Notes under the pieces: generated by a model
The model's input: only the letters and a program-made list of their open reading frames with translations
Told to the model about the DNA's origin: nothing
Databases searched by the model: none
Source of the DNA: an uncultured Alphaproteobacteria bacterium
GTDB lineage: Bacteria; Pseudomonadota; Alphaproteobacteria; Rhodospirillales; Rhodospirillaceae
Length of the DNA stretch: 64,000 bases
Direction: 5' to 3'
Assembly: GCA_900079695.1 (NCBI GenBank)
Contig: LT599022.1
Coordinates: 586,287 to 650,286, forward strand
Made by a program: the position numbers and the translations under genes
Shown: piece after piece, positions 1 through 8,572 of the stretch
Position numbering within the stretch: position 1 is the stretch's first letter
How the letters are laid out: each line of letters begins with the position of its first letter

Positions 1-457
1 CTCCGTATTCGGCAAGGGCGTGCATCTTGCGGGTTTCGCTCTCGCGCGCCTCCATCCAGCGCAGGGGTTCGGGAATCGGCACCTGATAGACGAGGATCTG
101 GTGCTCGCCGAGCGGCGTTTCGGGGATGCGGTGGCGGGTCTGGATCACGCTTGCCCGGTCCGTCGCGGTGGTGGTGGCGACGCCCGCGGTGCGCTGGAAG
201 AAACGCCGGATCGACACCGCGTTGGTGGTGTCGTCGGCGCCCTGGTCGATCACCTTCAGGGTGTCGTCGGCGCCGATCACCGCCGCCGTCACCTGAATGC
301 CGCCGGTGCCCCAGCCGTAGGGGAGCGGCATCTCGCGGCCGGCGAACGGCACCTGATAGCCGGGAATCGCGACCGCCTTGAGAATCGCGCGGCGGATCAT
401 CCGCTTGGTCTGTTCGTCGAGGTAGGCGAAGTTGTAGCCGGAATGGGGCGCGTTCAT
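1..457 (-). CDS. phnJ: PhnJ, C-P lyase core subunit (partial, N-terminal 152 residues)
   Basis: This is the start of the radical-SAM subunit that cleaves the carbon-phosphorus bond of ribose-1-methylphosphonate 5-phosphate. The reading frame opens MNAPHSGYNFAYLDEQTKR, typical of PhnJ, and includes the GWGTGGIQVT stretch. It is still open at the left edge, so the C-terminal cysteines that hold the iron-sulfur cluster lie outside the window. The start overlaps the phnI stop as ATGA at 454-457, showing translational coupling in a phnGHIJ operon. Identification rests on sequence resemblance plus operon order. Confidence 0.93.
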   Translation of the reverse strand, partial: MNAPHSGYNFAYLDEQTKRMIRRAILKAVAIPGYQVPFAGREMPLPYGWGTGGIQVTAAVIGADDTLKVIDQGADDTTNAVSIRRFFQRTAGVATTTATDRASVIQTRHRIPETPLGEHQILVYQVPIPEPLRWMEARESETRKMHALAEYG

Positions 458-1545
458 GCCACCGTCTCCTGTTTGCGCGCCGGGTCGGCGGCGCGGCGCA
501 GCGCGCGGACGTTGACCAGCTCGCCCTGGAAATCGACGTAGTGGGGCAGCTTGAGGTGCTGGAGGAAGCCCGAGGCTTCGACGTTGTCGGTGTGGCCGAG
601 TACGAACTCCTCGTCCTGCGCCGGAAAGCGCCGCTCCTCGTCGAACTCGTCGGCGCGCAACGAGCGGTCGACGATCGCCATCGCCATCGCCTTGCGCTCG
701 TTGTGGCCGAAGGTCAGGCCGTAGCCGCGGGTGAACTGCGGTGGCTGGGTCTTTGAGCCCTTGAACTGCGAAATCATCTGACACTCGGTCAGTTCGACCC
801 GGCCGATCGCGATCGGAAAGCCGAGTTCCTCGGGCACGATCTCCACTTCGACCTCGCCGACGCGGATTTCGCCCGCGAACGGGTGGGTATTGCCGAAGCC
901 GCGCTGCGACGAGTAGGCGAGGCCGAGAACGAAACCTTCGTCGCCCCGTGCGAGGTTCTGCAGGCGCACGTCGCGCCCGGCGGGGAACTCCAGCGGCGCG
1001 CGGGTGAGGTCGCCGATCTCCGCGCCTTCGGAGGCGGGGCGGTCGCCCTCGATCAAACCCTCTCGGCCGAGGATGTCCACCACCCGCGGCATCGCCTCGG
1101 GGGCGGCGTCGCTCTCCGCGGCGGCGGGTACGGCGGCTTCGTCGAGCAGGCCGAAATCCAGCAGGCGATGGGTGTAGTCGAAGGTCGGCCCGAGGATCTG
1201 GCCGCCCGGGATATCCTTGAAGGTTGCCGAAATCCGCCGTTTCGCCCGCATCTCGCCGGTTTCCACCGGCAGCGAATGGGCGAGGCGCGGCAGGGTGGTG
1301 CGGAACGCGCGCAGAAGGAAGATCGCTTCCACCGCGTCGCCGCGCGCCTGCTTGAGCGCGAGCGCGGCGAGCTCGGGATCGTAGAGCGAACCCTCCGCCA
1401 TCACCCGATCGACCGCGAGCGACATCTGCTCGCGGATCTGCGCCACCGTCAGCTCCGGCACCGTCCGGTCGCCGCGGCGCTCCTCGGCGAGCAGAGCGTG
1501 AGCGTTGTCGATCGCCTTCTCGCCGCCCTTGACCGCAACGTACAT
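454..1545 (-). CDS. phnI: PhnI, C-P lyase complex subunit
   Basis: PhnI (363 aa, usual family length about 355-380) is part of the PhnGHIJ complex. In the known pathway it provides the nucleosidase activity that places the phosphonate on ribose triphosphate in place of adenine. The N-terminus MYVAVKGGEKAIDNAHALL is the conserved PhnI opening, and stretches such as LGLAYSSQRGFGNTHPFAGE and ECQMISQFKGSKTQPPQFTR are recognisable. It overlaps phnH at its start (one base) and phnJ at its end (ATGA), so all four genes read as one translationally coupled operon. No missing region is visible. Confidence 0.95.
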   Translation of the reverse strand: MYVAVKGGEKAIDNAHALLAEERRGDRTVPELTVAQIREQMSLAVDRVMAEGSLYDPELAALALKQARGDAVEAIFLLRAFRTTLPRLAHSLPVETGEMRAKRRISATFKDIPGGQILGPTFDYTHRLLDFGLLDEAAVPAAAESDAAPEAMPRVVDILGREGLIEGDRPASEGAEIGDLTRAPLEFPAGRDVRLQNLARGDEGFVLGLAYSSQRGFGNTHPFAGEIRVGEVEVEIVPEELGFPIAIGRVELTECQMISQFKGSKTQPPQFTRGYGLTFGHNERKAMAMAIVDRSLRADEFDEERRFPAQDEEFVLGHTDNVEASGFLQHLKLPHYVDFQGELVNVRALRRAADPARKQETVA

Positions 1546-2177
1546 CAGAGATCCTCCGTTTCGACGCGCACGCCGCGCGGTAGGCCGACGATCTGGCGCG
1601 GGTCCACGAACACCACGTCGAGGCCGGTGGGGAAGGCGGCGTTGATCGCCGCCCGTTGCGCCCAGAACGCCGCCGGCGTGTCCGCGATCTCGAAGCTCTG
1701 GCGGCCGGGGATACCCGGCCCGGCGGCGGAAACCGGCGCGCCGCCGCTCACCGCCTGGGTCTGGATCAACAGAGTCGCGGCGCGGTCGGGGTATTCCGGG
1801 GTGCCGACGTGGTAGGCGCCCAGGCGCGCCGCCGCGCCGATCGCCAGTAGCGCGAACGCCGCCTCACCGGGATGCGCCGCCATCGGGCAACCGCAGTGGA
1901 AGGACAGAAACTGCCGTACCTCGGGGGTATCGAGCGCGCCGTCGAGCCACACCGGAGTATCGATGTCGAACAAGGTCAGGCAGAGCGCGGCGGTGGTCGG
2001 GTACAGCGGTGCGGGCGCCGCCGACAACAGGCCGTGGAGGTCCTGCGGCCGTCCGGGATAGCTCATCGCGGCAAGGACCCGCCGGAAGCAGCGTTGCGCG
2101 TCGCGCACCGGATCGGCGAAGCCGGGGCAGGGAATGCCCGACGTCGTTGCGTGGACTCGGGAGGGGAAGGGGATCAT
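1545..2177 (-). CDS. phnH: PhnH, C-P lyase complex subunit
   Basis: PhnH (210 aa; E. coli about 194) is a structural subunit of the C-P lyase core complex with no established catalytic activity of its own. The sequence has the family pattern: an N-terminal segment GFADPVRDAQRCFRRVLAAMSYPG, then ALCLTLFDIDTPVWL, and a C-terminal LPRGVRVETEDL. It starts four bases after the phnG stop and shares one base with phnI, in line with co-transcription. It belongs to the phosphonate-degradation operon at the left edge. Confidence 0.93.
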   Translation of the reverse strand: MIPFPSRVHATTSGIPCPGFADPVRDAQRCFRRVLAAMSYPGRPQDLHGLLSAAPAPLYPTTAALCLTLFDIDTPVWLDGALDTPEVRQFLSFHCGCPMAAHPGEAAFALLAIGAAARLGAYHVGTPEYPDRAATLLIQTQAVSGGAPVSAAGPGIPGRQSFEIADTPAAFWAQRAAINAAFPTGLDVVFVDPRQIVGLPRGVRVETEDL

Positions 2178-2180
2178 GCC

Positions 2181-2642
2181 TCAGTCTCCGCGCACCAGGG
2201 TGAAGAAATCGACCCGCGTCGCCGCGGTCTTGCGATCCTGCGCCGCGTCCCGCGCCGCCAGCGCGGCGGCGAGCGGGGCGATCAGCTCGCGTTCCAGGCG
2301 TTCGGCCCGCGCCGGGTTCTGCATCAGGGCATCGATCAAAGCCGCTGCCTTCGCCTTGCGCGGATCGCGCCCGGCGACGTAGGCGTGGCCGACCGTGCCG
2401 TCGGGCAACGCCACCGAGCAGCGCGTCACCGGCATTTCGCCGAGGTTGAACGGCGCGCCGCCACCGCCGATGCGGCCGCGCACCATCACCAACCCGGTCT
2501 CGGGCGGGCGCAGCCAGCGTGCGGCGGCGGTGTCGGTTCCGGCCGTCGCGGCTTCGAGCCGCTCGCGGTCGGCGAGGGCGCAGAGACGCATCCAGCGCCG
2601 CCGCGCCGCGGAAAACTCCGATGTAGACAACTCTTGCGGCAT
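2181..2642 (-). CDS. phnG: PhnG, C-P lyase complex subunit
   Basis: PhnG (153 aa, E. coli 150) is the first gene of the phnGHIJ operon and part of the C-P lyase core complex. The central LGEMPVTRCSVALPDG and HAYVAGRDPRKAKAAALIDA are characteristic. The start at 2642 was chosen because AAAGG lies six bases upstream and because it gives the family's usual length; in-frame methionines further upstream would place the start across the palindrome at 2652-2663. Transcription presumably begins in the gap shared with divergent phnF and is controlled there. Confidence 0.92.
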   Translation of the reverse strand: MPQELSTSEFSAARRRWMRLCALADRERLEAATAGTDTAAARWLRPPETGLVMVRGRIGGGGAPFNLGEMPVTRCSVALPDGTVGHAYVAGRDPRKAKAAALIDALMQNPARAERLERELIAPLAAALAARDAAQDRKTAATRVDFFTLVRGD

Positions 2643-2651
2643 GTCCAACCT

Positions 2652-2663
2652 TTGTCTAGACAA
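2652..2663. promoter_or_regulatory. Candidate PhnF operator (12-bp perfect palindrome)
   Basis: TTGTCTAGACAA is a perfect inverted repeat in the gap between the divergent phnG and phnF genes, ten bases upstream of the phnG start and 73 bases upstream of phnF. GntR/HutC-family regulators bind such palindromes. An imperfect partner (TTGTCTACAT on the minus strand, 2621-2630) lies inside the first codons of phnG. An AT-rich ATATTA/TATTAG patch at about 2677-2683 could be the -10 of the phn promoter, which would place the operator just downstream of it. The assignment to PhnF is inference from position and symmetry. Confidence 0.6.
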
Positions 2664-2735
2664 CATGGCGGTCATGCTAATATGATTGCGATGGGTTGGG
2701 AAACCCCGTTTTCGTGAAGCTTTTGTGGGGGAACG

Positions 2736-3512
2736 ATGAAGCCCGCTTCGGTCGAGGAAAACCGGGCGTCTGCGGAGATCGCGCCACTGTCGCGCGAGGC
2801 CGGACGCCCGCTCTGGCGGCAGGTGGAGGAGGCGCTCGGCACGGCGATCCGGGGCGGGGCGGTCGAACCGGGGGCACAACTGCCCACGGAGTTCGAACTG
2901 GCGGCGAGGTTCGGAGTGAACCGCCACACCATCCGCCGGGCGCTGGCGGAGCTCGAGGCGGCGAGCCTGATCCGGGTCGAACGCGGCCGCGGCACCTTCG
3001 TCCACGAGAACGTCATCGACTATCAGGTCTCGCGCCGGACCCGCTTTTCCGAAAACCTGCGGCGTCAGAATCGGGAGCCTTCGGGGATCATTCTCGAATC
3101 CGGCGAGCGGCCCGCGCCGCACCCGGTGGCCCGTGCCCTCGGTCTCGCGGACGGCGAGGCGACGGTCTGGATGCGCCGCCTCGCGCATGCGGACGGCCGT
3201 CCCACCAACGTCGCCGAACACTGGTTTCCGCTCAAGCGGTTCGCAGGATTTCTCGACATCTACCGTCAGCGGCTGTCGATCACCGCGACCTACGCCTATT
3301 TCGGCATCTTCGACTACACCCGCAAAAGCACCCGCATCACCGCGCGGATGCCGAGCCTGGAAGAAGCGGAGCTGCTCAAGCAGCCGAAGAATCGGCCGGT
3401 GCTGGTGACGGAAGCGGTCAACGTCGACGCCGAAGGGCAGCCGATCGAGTACGGCGCCACCGCCTTCAACGGCGAAGTGGTACAACTGGTGGTAAGCGGA
3501 GACGACCTCTAA
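2736..3512 (+). CDS. phnF: PhnF, GntR/HutC-family regulator of phosphonate genes
   Basis: This is a transcription factor of 258 aa. Residues about 25-95 form the GntR winged helix-turn-helix (PLWRQVEEALGTAIRGG, LPTEFELAARFGVNRHTIRR, VERGRGTFV). Residues about 110-255 form a UTRA ligand-binding domain of the HutC type. GGGGGAA seven bases before ATG 2736 is a good ribosome-binding site. Being divergent from phnG and next to a perfect palindrome strongly suggests it represses the phn operon, as PhnF does in other bacteria. Ligand unknown from sequence. Confidence 0.9.
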   Translation: MKPASVEENRASAEIAPLSREAGRPLWRQVEEALGTAIRGGAVEPGAQLPTEFELAARFGVNRHTIRRALAELEAASLIRVERGRGTFVHENVIDYQVSRRTRFSENLRRQNREPSGIILESGERPAPHPVARALGLADGEATVWMRRLAHADGRPTNVAEHWFPLKRFAGFLDIYRQRLSITATYAYFGIFDYTRKSTRITARMPSLEEAELLKQPKNRPVLVTEAVNVDAEGQPIEYGATAFNGEVVQLVVSGDDL

Positions 3513-3601
3513 AGTTGCGGTTGCGGACTTTAACTCGGAGCGGCGCTCGCCATATGCGAGTCTGAGGCCGCTTTGGGTTTTCTCCTCCGACGAGCGCGGT
3601 A

Positions 3602-4567
3602 ATGTCCGACGACGTTCTTTCGGTGCTCTTGGCGAATACGTTCGACGGAATCTACCGTGTCGACGTCCGCCGCAGGATCGTCTCGTGGAATCCCGCAGCG
3701 GAGGCGATCACCGGCTATGCCGCCGACGAGGTGATCGGGCGCACCTGCGCCGACAACATCCTGCGGCATGTCGATGCCGCCGGGTGCGACCTCTGCACCG
3801 ATGGCTGCCCCCTTACGGCGGCGCTCTGCGGCGGCTGGAGCGGCGAATTCCGGCACTATCTCCATCATAAGCTCGGCCATCGCCTGCCGGTGATGATGCG
3901 GTGCGTGCCGCTGCGCGACGCCGGAGGTGCGATCGTCGGCGCGATCGAGATCTTCCGCTCGCTCGCCGCCGACGACGTGCGTCTCAAGGAGATCGAACGC
4001 CTGCGGGAAGCCTCGATGACCGATCATCTCACCGGCATCGGCAACCGCCGCTACGGCGACATCGTGCTGTCGAATCTGTTCGCCAACGACTGGACCAATC
4101 CCTCCGCGGTCGGCATCGCCCTCATCGACATCGACAACTTCAAGGCGATCAACGACGGCTACGGTCACCAGATCGGCGACCGGATGCTGCAGCTGGTGGC
4201 GCGCACGCTGCGCGCCACCCTGCGGCCGCGCGACGTCCTCTCGCGTTGGGGCGGGGAGGAGTTTCTCGCGGCTCTGCCCGCGATCGCCGCGGATTCGCTT
4301 GCCGCGGTCCTGGAGCGGATGCGGGCGCTGGTGGAATCGACGTGGCTCGACCTCGGCGATCTGCGATTGCGCGTCACGGTGTCGGTCGGCGCGGTGCTGG
4401 TGTACGCCGACGAACCCCTGGAGACCGTGCTCGGCCGCGCCGACGCTCTGCTCTATCGCGCCAAGGAGGAAGGGCGCAACCGCGTGATCGTCGACGGCTC
4501 CGGAGTGGCTCCGAGAGTCGCCGCGATGATGCCGTCGCGGCCGCGCCGCTCGCATCCCGGGTTGTAA
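3602..4567 (+). CDS. PAS-GGDEF diguanylate cyclase
   Basis: This 321-aa protein carries an N-terminal PAS domain (about residues 1-125) and a GGDEF domain (about 145-300). The active-site signature is GGEEF at 217-221, and an intact inhibitory I-site RPRD lies at 208-211, so c-di-GMP synthesis with product feedback is expected. The PAS part contains a cysteine cluster (C-x17-C-x2-C-x3-C around NILRHVDAAGCDLCTDGCPL), which could bind a metal or sense redox; that is inference. No transmembrane segment is visible, so it is probably cytoplasmic. It stands alone, convergent with bpt seven bases away. Confidence 0.9.
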   Translation: MSDDVLSVLLANTFDGIYRVDVRRRIVSWNPAAEAITGYAADEVIGRTCADNILRHVDAAGCDLCTDGCPLTAALCGGWSGEFRHYLHHKLGHRLPVMMRCVPLRDAGGAIVGAIEIFRSLAADDVRLKEIERLREASMTDHLTGIGNRRYGDIVLSNLFANDWTNPSAVGIALIDIDNFKAINDGYGHQIGDRMLQLVARTLRATLRPRDVLSRWGGEEFLAALPAIAADSLAAVLERMRALVESTWLDLGDLRLRVTVSVGAVLVYADEPLETVLGRADALLYRAKEEGRNRVIVDGSGVAPRVAAMMPSRPRRSHPGL

Positions 4568-4574
4568 GACCGCC

Positions 4575-5309
4575 TCAGGAGGTTTCCAGCCGCGCGGAGA
4601 TCCGCCGCCAGCCGTCGACGCCGTAGCCTTCGAGCGGGCGGAACCGGCTTTTGTAGGCCATCTTGCGGCTTTCCGCGATCCAGTAGCCGAGGTAGAGGTA
4701 GGGCAAGCCGAGGGTCCGGCAGGCGTCCACCAGGGTCAGGACCACGAAGGTACCGAGGCTGCGCTTCGGCTGATCGGGGCGATAGAACGAGTAGACCGCG
4801 GAGAGCCCGTCGTCCATCACGTCGGTGAGCACCGCCGCCGTCAGGCGCCGATCGGCGTCGCGGAACTCGTAGAGCAGGGTTTGGATCGGGCTATCCTCGA
4901 TCATCGCCCGGTACTCGTGGAACTCCATCGACGCCATGTCGCCCCCGGCGTGTCGGGTTTCCTGATAGCTCAGAAACAGGCGGTGCTGCTCGCCGGTGGC
5001 GCGCGCGGGGCACGGCTCGACATCGAGGTCGGCGTTGGCGTGGCGCAGGCGACGGAACGAGCGGGTCTCCTCGAAGCCGTCCACCGCAATCCGCACCGGC
5101 ACGCAGGCTGCGCAGCCGGGGCAGGCGGGGGCATAGGCGATCGCGTGACTGCGGCGGAAGCCCGAGCGCGACAGCACCTCGTGAAACTTCACCGGGTCGC
5201 CCTGCGACAGCTCGGTCACCACCTTGCGCTCCAGCCGGTTGGGAAGATACGGGCAGGGCGCGGGCGCGGTGGTGTGGAAGACGTAGGAATCCGTCCGAAA
5301 ACTCTTCAT
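4575..5309 (-). CDS. bpt: Aspartate/glutamate leucyltransferase (Bpt)
   Basis: Bpt transfers leucine from Leu-tRNA to proteins with N-terminal aspartate or glutamate, marking them for the N-end rule pathway. The 244-aa sequence has the conserved N-terminus (PCPYLPNRLERKVVTEL), the cysteine cluster PACPGCAACVPVRI, and the C-terminal acyltransferase region with YSFYRPDQPKRSLGTF and YLGYWIAESRKMAYKSRF. Older annotations call this arginyl-tRNA-protein transferase. It lies 40 bases downstream of motB on the same strand and may be read through from motAB. Confidence 0.93.
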   Translation of the reverse strand: MKSFRTDSYVFHTTAPAPCPYLPNRLERKVVTELSQGDPVKFHEVLSRSGFRRSHAIAYAPACPGCAACVPVRIAVDGFEETRSFRRLRHANADLDVEPCPARATGEQHRLFLSYQETRHAGGDMASMEFHEYRAMIEDSPIQTLLYEFRDADRRLTAAVLTDVMDDGLSAVYSFYRPDQPKRSLGTFVVLTLVDACRTLGLPYLYLGYWIAESRKMAYKSRFRPLEGYGVDGWRRISARLETS

Positions 5310-5349
5310 GGCGCCTCAATCGTTGATCGGGCGCGCGGGTCCGGCGGCT

Positions 5350-6267
5350 CTATCGCGTGAGCCCGAGGGACTTCGGCGTCGCCCGTTCCTTGTCTCCGGC
5401 GGCGATGCTGTCGCGCAGCAGCACGATGCTGATCCGTCGATTCTGGGGATTGTTGGGGTCGTCTGCAACCAATGGATCGGCGTCGGCGCGGCCGACGACG
5501 CGATGCACCCGGCGGTCCGGAAATCCCATCTCCACCAGCGCGCGGCGCGAGGCGAGGGCGCGGTCGGCGGAGAGTTCCCAATTGCCGTAGCCGTTGGGGT
5601 CGGCGTACTTGGTGGAATCGGTGTGCCCGGCGATCGCGACCTGCTTCGGCACGTCCTTGATCGCGGTGGCGACGAGCCCGAGCAACCGCCGCATCTGCGG
5701 GCTCATCCGGCTCGATCCCGAGGGAAACATCGCGGTTCCGGCCTGATCGACGATCTGGATGCGCAGACCTTCGGGGGTGTTGTCGATCAACAGGTTCTTC
5801 GCAAGGTCCTTGAGTTCGGGAATGCCGGATACCGCCTTGCGCAGTTCGTCGGCGGTCTGCTCGAACTGCATCTCCTCCTTTTCCCGCTGCGCATGCTCGA
5901 TATCCGCCTGGTTCATCTCGCCCTGAACGTCGGCGTCGCTTTCGCCGTTGTTGAACGTCGGCGGCGGCAGGGTGGGGTCGAACGATGCGCTCGAATTGCT
6001 GGTGAGCACGCCTTCGCCGATCACCTTGCCGCCGAGCATGCCGCCGGCGCCGCTGGTGCTCGTCGAGACCGCCGTCGGCGCGAAGTAGTTGGCGATGCCC
6101 TGGAGTTGCTTTTCCGTCACCGCGTTCAGAAGCCACATCAGCAGGAAGAACGCCATCATCGCGGTCATGAAATCGGCGTAGGCGATCTTCCACGCGCCGC
6201 CGTGATGGCCGTGCCCGCCCTTCTTGATGACCTTCTTGATGATCGGCTTCTTGCCGTCTTCCGCCAT
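5350..6267 (-). CDS. motB: MotB, flagellar motor stator protein
   Basis: MotB anchors the stator to peptidoglycan and, with MotA, forms the ion channel that drives the flagellum. One N-terminal transmembrane helix contains the ion-carrying aspartate (YADFMTAMMAFFLLMWLL, Asp32, the same number as in E. coli). A linker region follows, then an OmpA-like peptidoglycan-binding domain at about residues 145-290 with VAIAGHTDSTKY and NWELSADRALASRRALVEMGF. The length of 305 aa is normal. It follows motA by 21 bases and is surely co-transcribed. Confidence 0.96.
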   Translation of the reverse strand: MAEDGKKPIIKKVIKKGGHGHHGGAWKIAYADFMTAMMAFFLLMWLLNAVTEKQLQGIANYFAPTAVSTSTSGAGGMLGGKVIGEGVLTSNSSASFDPTLPPPTFNNGESDADVQGEMNQADIEHAQREKEEMQFEQTADELRKAVSGIPELKDLAKNLLIDNTPEGLRIQIVDQAGTAMFPSGSSRMSPQMRRLLGLVATAIKDVPKQVAIAGHTDSTKYADPNGYGNWELSADRALASRRALVEMGFPDRRVHRVVGRADADPLVADDPNNPQNRRISIVLLRDSIAAGDKERATPKSLGLTR

Positions 6268-6288
6268 GCGGCCCCCGGTATGCTAAAC

Positions 6289-7155
6289 TCAGCCTGCGTC
6301 GGACCCGGCGTTGCTGATCGCCTCTTCGACTTCCTGGAAGCTCGGCCGGACGTGGGGCGGCAGCACCTTGCGCGCGAATTCCACCGAAACCTGCGGCGCG
6401 TATCCCTGCATGTGCGCGAGAATCGCGGTACGGATCGATTTGTAGAAATCGGTTTCCGCGGCGTAGGTGTTGTCGAGCGCGCGGCCGATCGGACCGATGA
6501 AGCCATAGGCGATGAGCACGCCCGCGAACGTGCCGACGAGCGCGCCGCCGATCAGATGCCCGAGCACTTCGGGCGGCTCGGTGATCGAGCCCATGGTGTG
6601 GATGACGCCGAGCACCGCGGCGACGATGCCGAGCGCCGGGGTGCCGTCGGCGATGTTGGTGAAGGCGCCGGAAACCTGGGTCAACTCATGGTGGTGCGCC
6701 TCGATCTCGCCCTCGATGATGGTTTCCACCTCGTGCGCGTTGTTGGTGCCGAGCGTGAGCAGGCGCAGGTAGTCGCAGAGAAACGCGAGCGCGTGGTGGT
6801 CTTTCGAGAATGCAGGATAGGCGGAGAAGATCGGGCTTTCCTCGGGTTTCTCGACGTGGCTTTCGAGCGCGAGGTCGCCCTTGGTCTTGGCCAGACGGAA
6901 GATCTGGTAAAGCATCGTCATCAGTTCGAGGTAGGACTTCTTGGTGTGCGGCGAGCCCTTGATCAGGGTGCCGAACGCCTTGCCAGCGCCGAGGATGACG
7001 TTCTTGGGGTTGCCGACGAGAAAGGAACCGAACGCGGCACCGAAGATGATGATGAACTCGGACGGTTGATTCAGGACCGAGAGATGTCCGCCGACCATCA
7101 GATAGCCGCCGAGCACGCAACCGATCACCGTCGCGAAACCAATAATGACGAACAT
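6289..7155 (-). CDS. motA: MotA, flagellar motor stator protein
   Basis: MotA (288 aa) is the four-helix inner-membrane partner of MotB. It has an N-terminal helix pair (VIIGFATVIGCVLGGYLMVG, EFIIIFGAAFGSFLVG), the large cytoplasmic loop that contacts FliG, and a C-terminal pair containing TPALGIVAAVLGVIHTMG and GALVGTFAGVLIAYGFIGPI. GGGGGG lies just before ATG 7155. No other flagellar genes are adjacent, so this is a stand-alone motAB locus, probably with its own promoter in 7156-7321. The presence of these genes implies a motile cell. Confidence 0.96.
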   Translation of the reverse strand: MFVIIGFATVIGCVLGGYLMVGGHLSVLNQPSEFIIIFGAAFGSFLVGNPKNVILGAGKAFGTLIKGSPHTKKSYLELMTMLYQIFRLAKTKGDLALESHVEKPEESPIFSAYPAFSKDHHALAFLCDYLRLLTLGTNNAHEVETIIEGEIEAHHHELTQVSGAFTNIADGTPALGIVAAVLGVIHTMGSITEPPEVLGHLIGGALVGTFAGVLIAYGFIGPIGRALDNTYAAETDFYKSIRTAILAHMQGYAPQVSVEFARKVLPPHVRPSFQEVEEAISNAGSDAG

Positions 7156-7204
7156 AATCCCCCCGAGACGCCAAACCGACGGCGCCCTGCCGCGACACCT
7201 TCTG

Positions 7205-7234
7205 TTTATGCAGAGGAGGAAGCCCGCAAGTCAA
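7205..7234 (-). promoter_or_regulatory. Possible sigma-70-type promoter for motAB
   Basis: On the minus strand TTGACT (7229-7234) and CATAAA (7205-7210) are separated by 18 bases, about 50 bases before motA. The -35 is good but the -10 is weak. No sigma-28-type flagellar promoter is recognisable in the gap. Confidence 0.3.
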
Positions 7235-7321
7235 GAAGATGGGCAAAAATTCGGGAGTCCGCGAGGCTTGCGCGGGGGCAAGATCCGTCGGCGCGGAGGC
7301 TTCGGCGACGACTGCCGATGT

Positions 7322-8572
7322 CTACCGCCCGTCTTGCGCGCTCGACGAAAGGATTCGCGACGGAAATCCCGCGGCGCTCAGGCTCTGTACCAATGCGGCG
7401 ACGTGATCGAACCCCATGGTTTCGACGAGAACGTCGAGCTCGGTCATCTTCACCGACACGTCGAGGAACAGCCGTTGGTGGTGGACCTCGACGATGTTGG
7501 CGCCCGCCTCGCCGATGATGCGCGTCACCCGCGCGAGCGATCCCGGCTGATCGGGAATGCCGATGCGCAGGCGCGAAAGGCGTCCGTCGCGCGCCAGCCC
7601 CCGCATCAGGATGGTGGCGAGCAGCGCCGGGTCGATGTTGCCGCCCGAAATCACCAGCACCACGGTTTTGCCTGCGTAACGGGCGTGATTCTGCAACAGC
7701 GCCGCCACCGGCGCCGCGCCCGCGCCCTCGGCGATCAGCTTGTGGCTCGAGAACAGCACCTCGACGCCTTGTTCGATCGCGCCTTCGTCGACGGTGTGGA
7801 TCTGCCGCAGCAGCGCCTCGCAGATCGAGCGGGTGAGCGCGCCCGGTTTCTTCACCGCGATGCCTTCGGCGAGGGTCATGCCGCCGATCGCGCCGCCGAA
7901 GCCCGAGATCGCGCCGCTCATCGCCGCATAGGTGTAGGCCTGGACGCCGTCGATCACCACCTGCGGCTTGAGCGCCGTCACCGCCGTGGCGACGCCCGCG
8001 ATCAGCCCGCCGCCGCCGATCGGCGCGATCACCGCGTCGACTTCGGGGCAGTCTTCGAGGATTTCGAGTCCGATCGTGCCTTGTCCGGCGATCACCAGGG
8101 GATCGTCGAACGGGTGCACCAGGGTCAGGCGCTTCTGTTCCGCATAGTCGAGGGCGAATTCCTCCGCCTCCGAATAGCTTTCGCCGTAGCGCACCACCGT
8201 CGCGCCCAGCGCCTCGGTGCGTTGGATCTTGGTCATCGGCGTGCCGACCGGCATCACGATCGTCGCCGGAATGCCGAGGCGTCCGGCGTGCAGCGCCACG
8301 CCCTGGGCATGGTTGCCCGCCGAGACCGCGATCACGCCCGCGCGCCGGGCCGCGGGCGGCAGGCTGACGAGCTTGTTGAGCGCGCCGCGTGCCTTGAACG
8401 CGCCGGTGATCTGGAGATTTTCGAGCTTCAGCCGCACGTCGACGCCGGTCATGTCGGACAACGCGGGCGCGGAGACCAGCGGCGTGCGCACGACGTGGCC
8501 GCGCAGCAGGCGCTGCGCTTCGCGCACGGCGTCGAGGTCGACCGGACGGGTGGCGGTCGCGGATACGGTCAC
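7322..8572 (-). CDS. ilvA: Threonine dehydratase (catabolic/biosynthetic, PLP fold type II)
   Basis: This enzyme deaminates threonine to 2-oxobutanoate. The 416-aa protein has the PLP lysine in ITGAFKARGA, the substrate loop VSAGNHAQGVA, the phosphate-binding glycine loop IGGGGLIAG, and a single C-terminal ACT domain (about residues 335-405, RLRIGIPDQPGSLARVTRII). The start is GTG at 8572, overlapping the upstream sulfhydrylase stop as GTGA. With only one ACT-like domain it resembles the shorter threonine dehydratases rather than the long E. coli IlvA. Coupling to metY links it to sulfur amino-acid or isoleucine metabolism. Confidence 0.88.
   Translation of the reverse strand: MTVSATATRPVDLDAVREAQRLLRGHVVRTPLVSAPALSDMTGVDVRLKLENLQITGAFKARGALNKLVSLPPAARRAGVIAVSAGNHAQGVALHAGRLGIPATIVMPVGTPMTKIQRTEALGATVVRYGESYSEAEEFALDYAEQKRLTLVHPFDDPLVIAGQGTIGLEILEDCPEVDAVIAPIGGGGLIAGVATAVTALKPQVVIDGVQAYTYAAMSGAISGFGGAIGGMTLAEGIAVKKPGALTRSICEALLRQIHTVDEGAIEQGVEVLFSSHKLIAEGAGAAPVAALLQNHARYAGKTVVLVISGGNIDPALLATILMRGLARDGRLSRLRIGIPDQPGSLARVTRIIGEAGANIVEVHHQRLFLDVSVKMTELDVLVETMGFDHVAALVQSLSAAGFPSRILSSSAQDGR

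Noticed and set aside
2643-3485. N-terminal extension of phnG running antisense through phnF
   Set aside because: The extended frame overlaps phnF completely. PhnG has a good ribosome-binding site and normal length at 2642.
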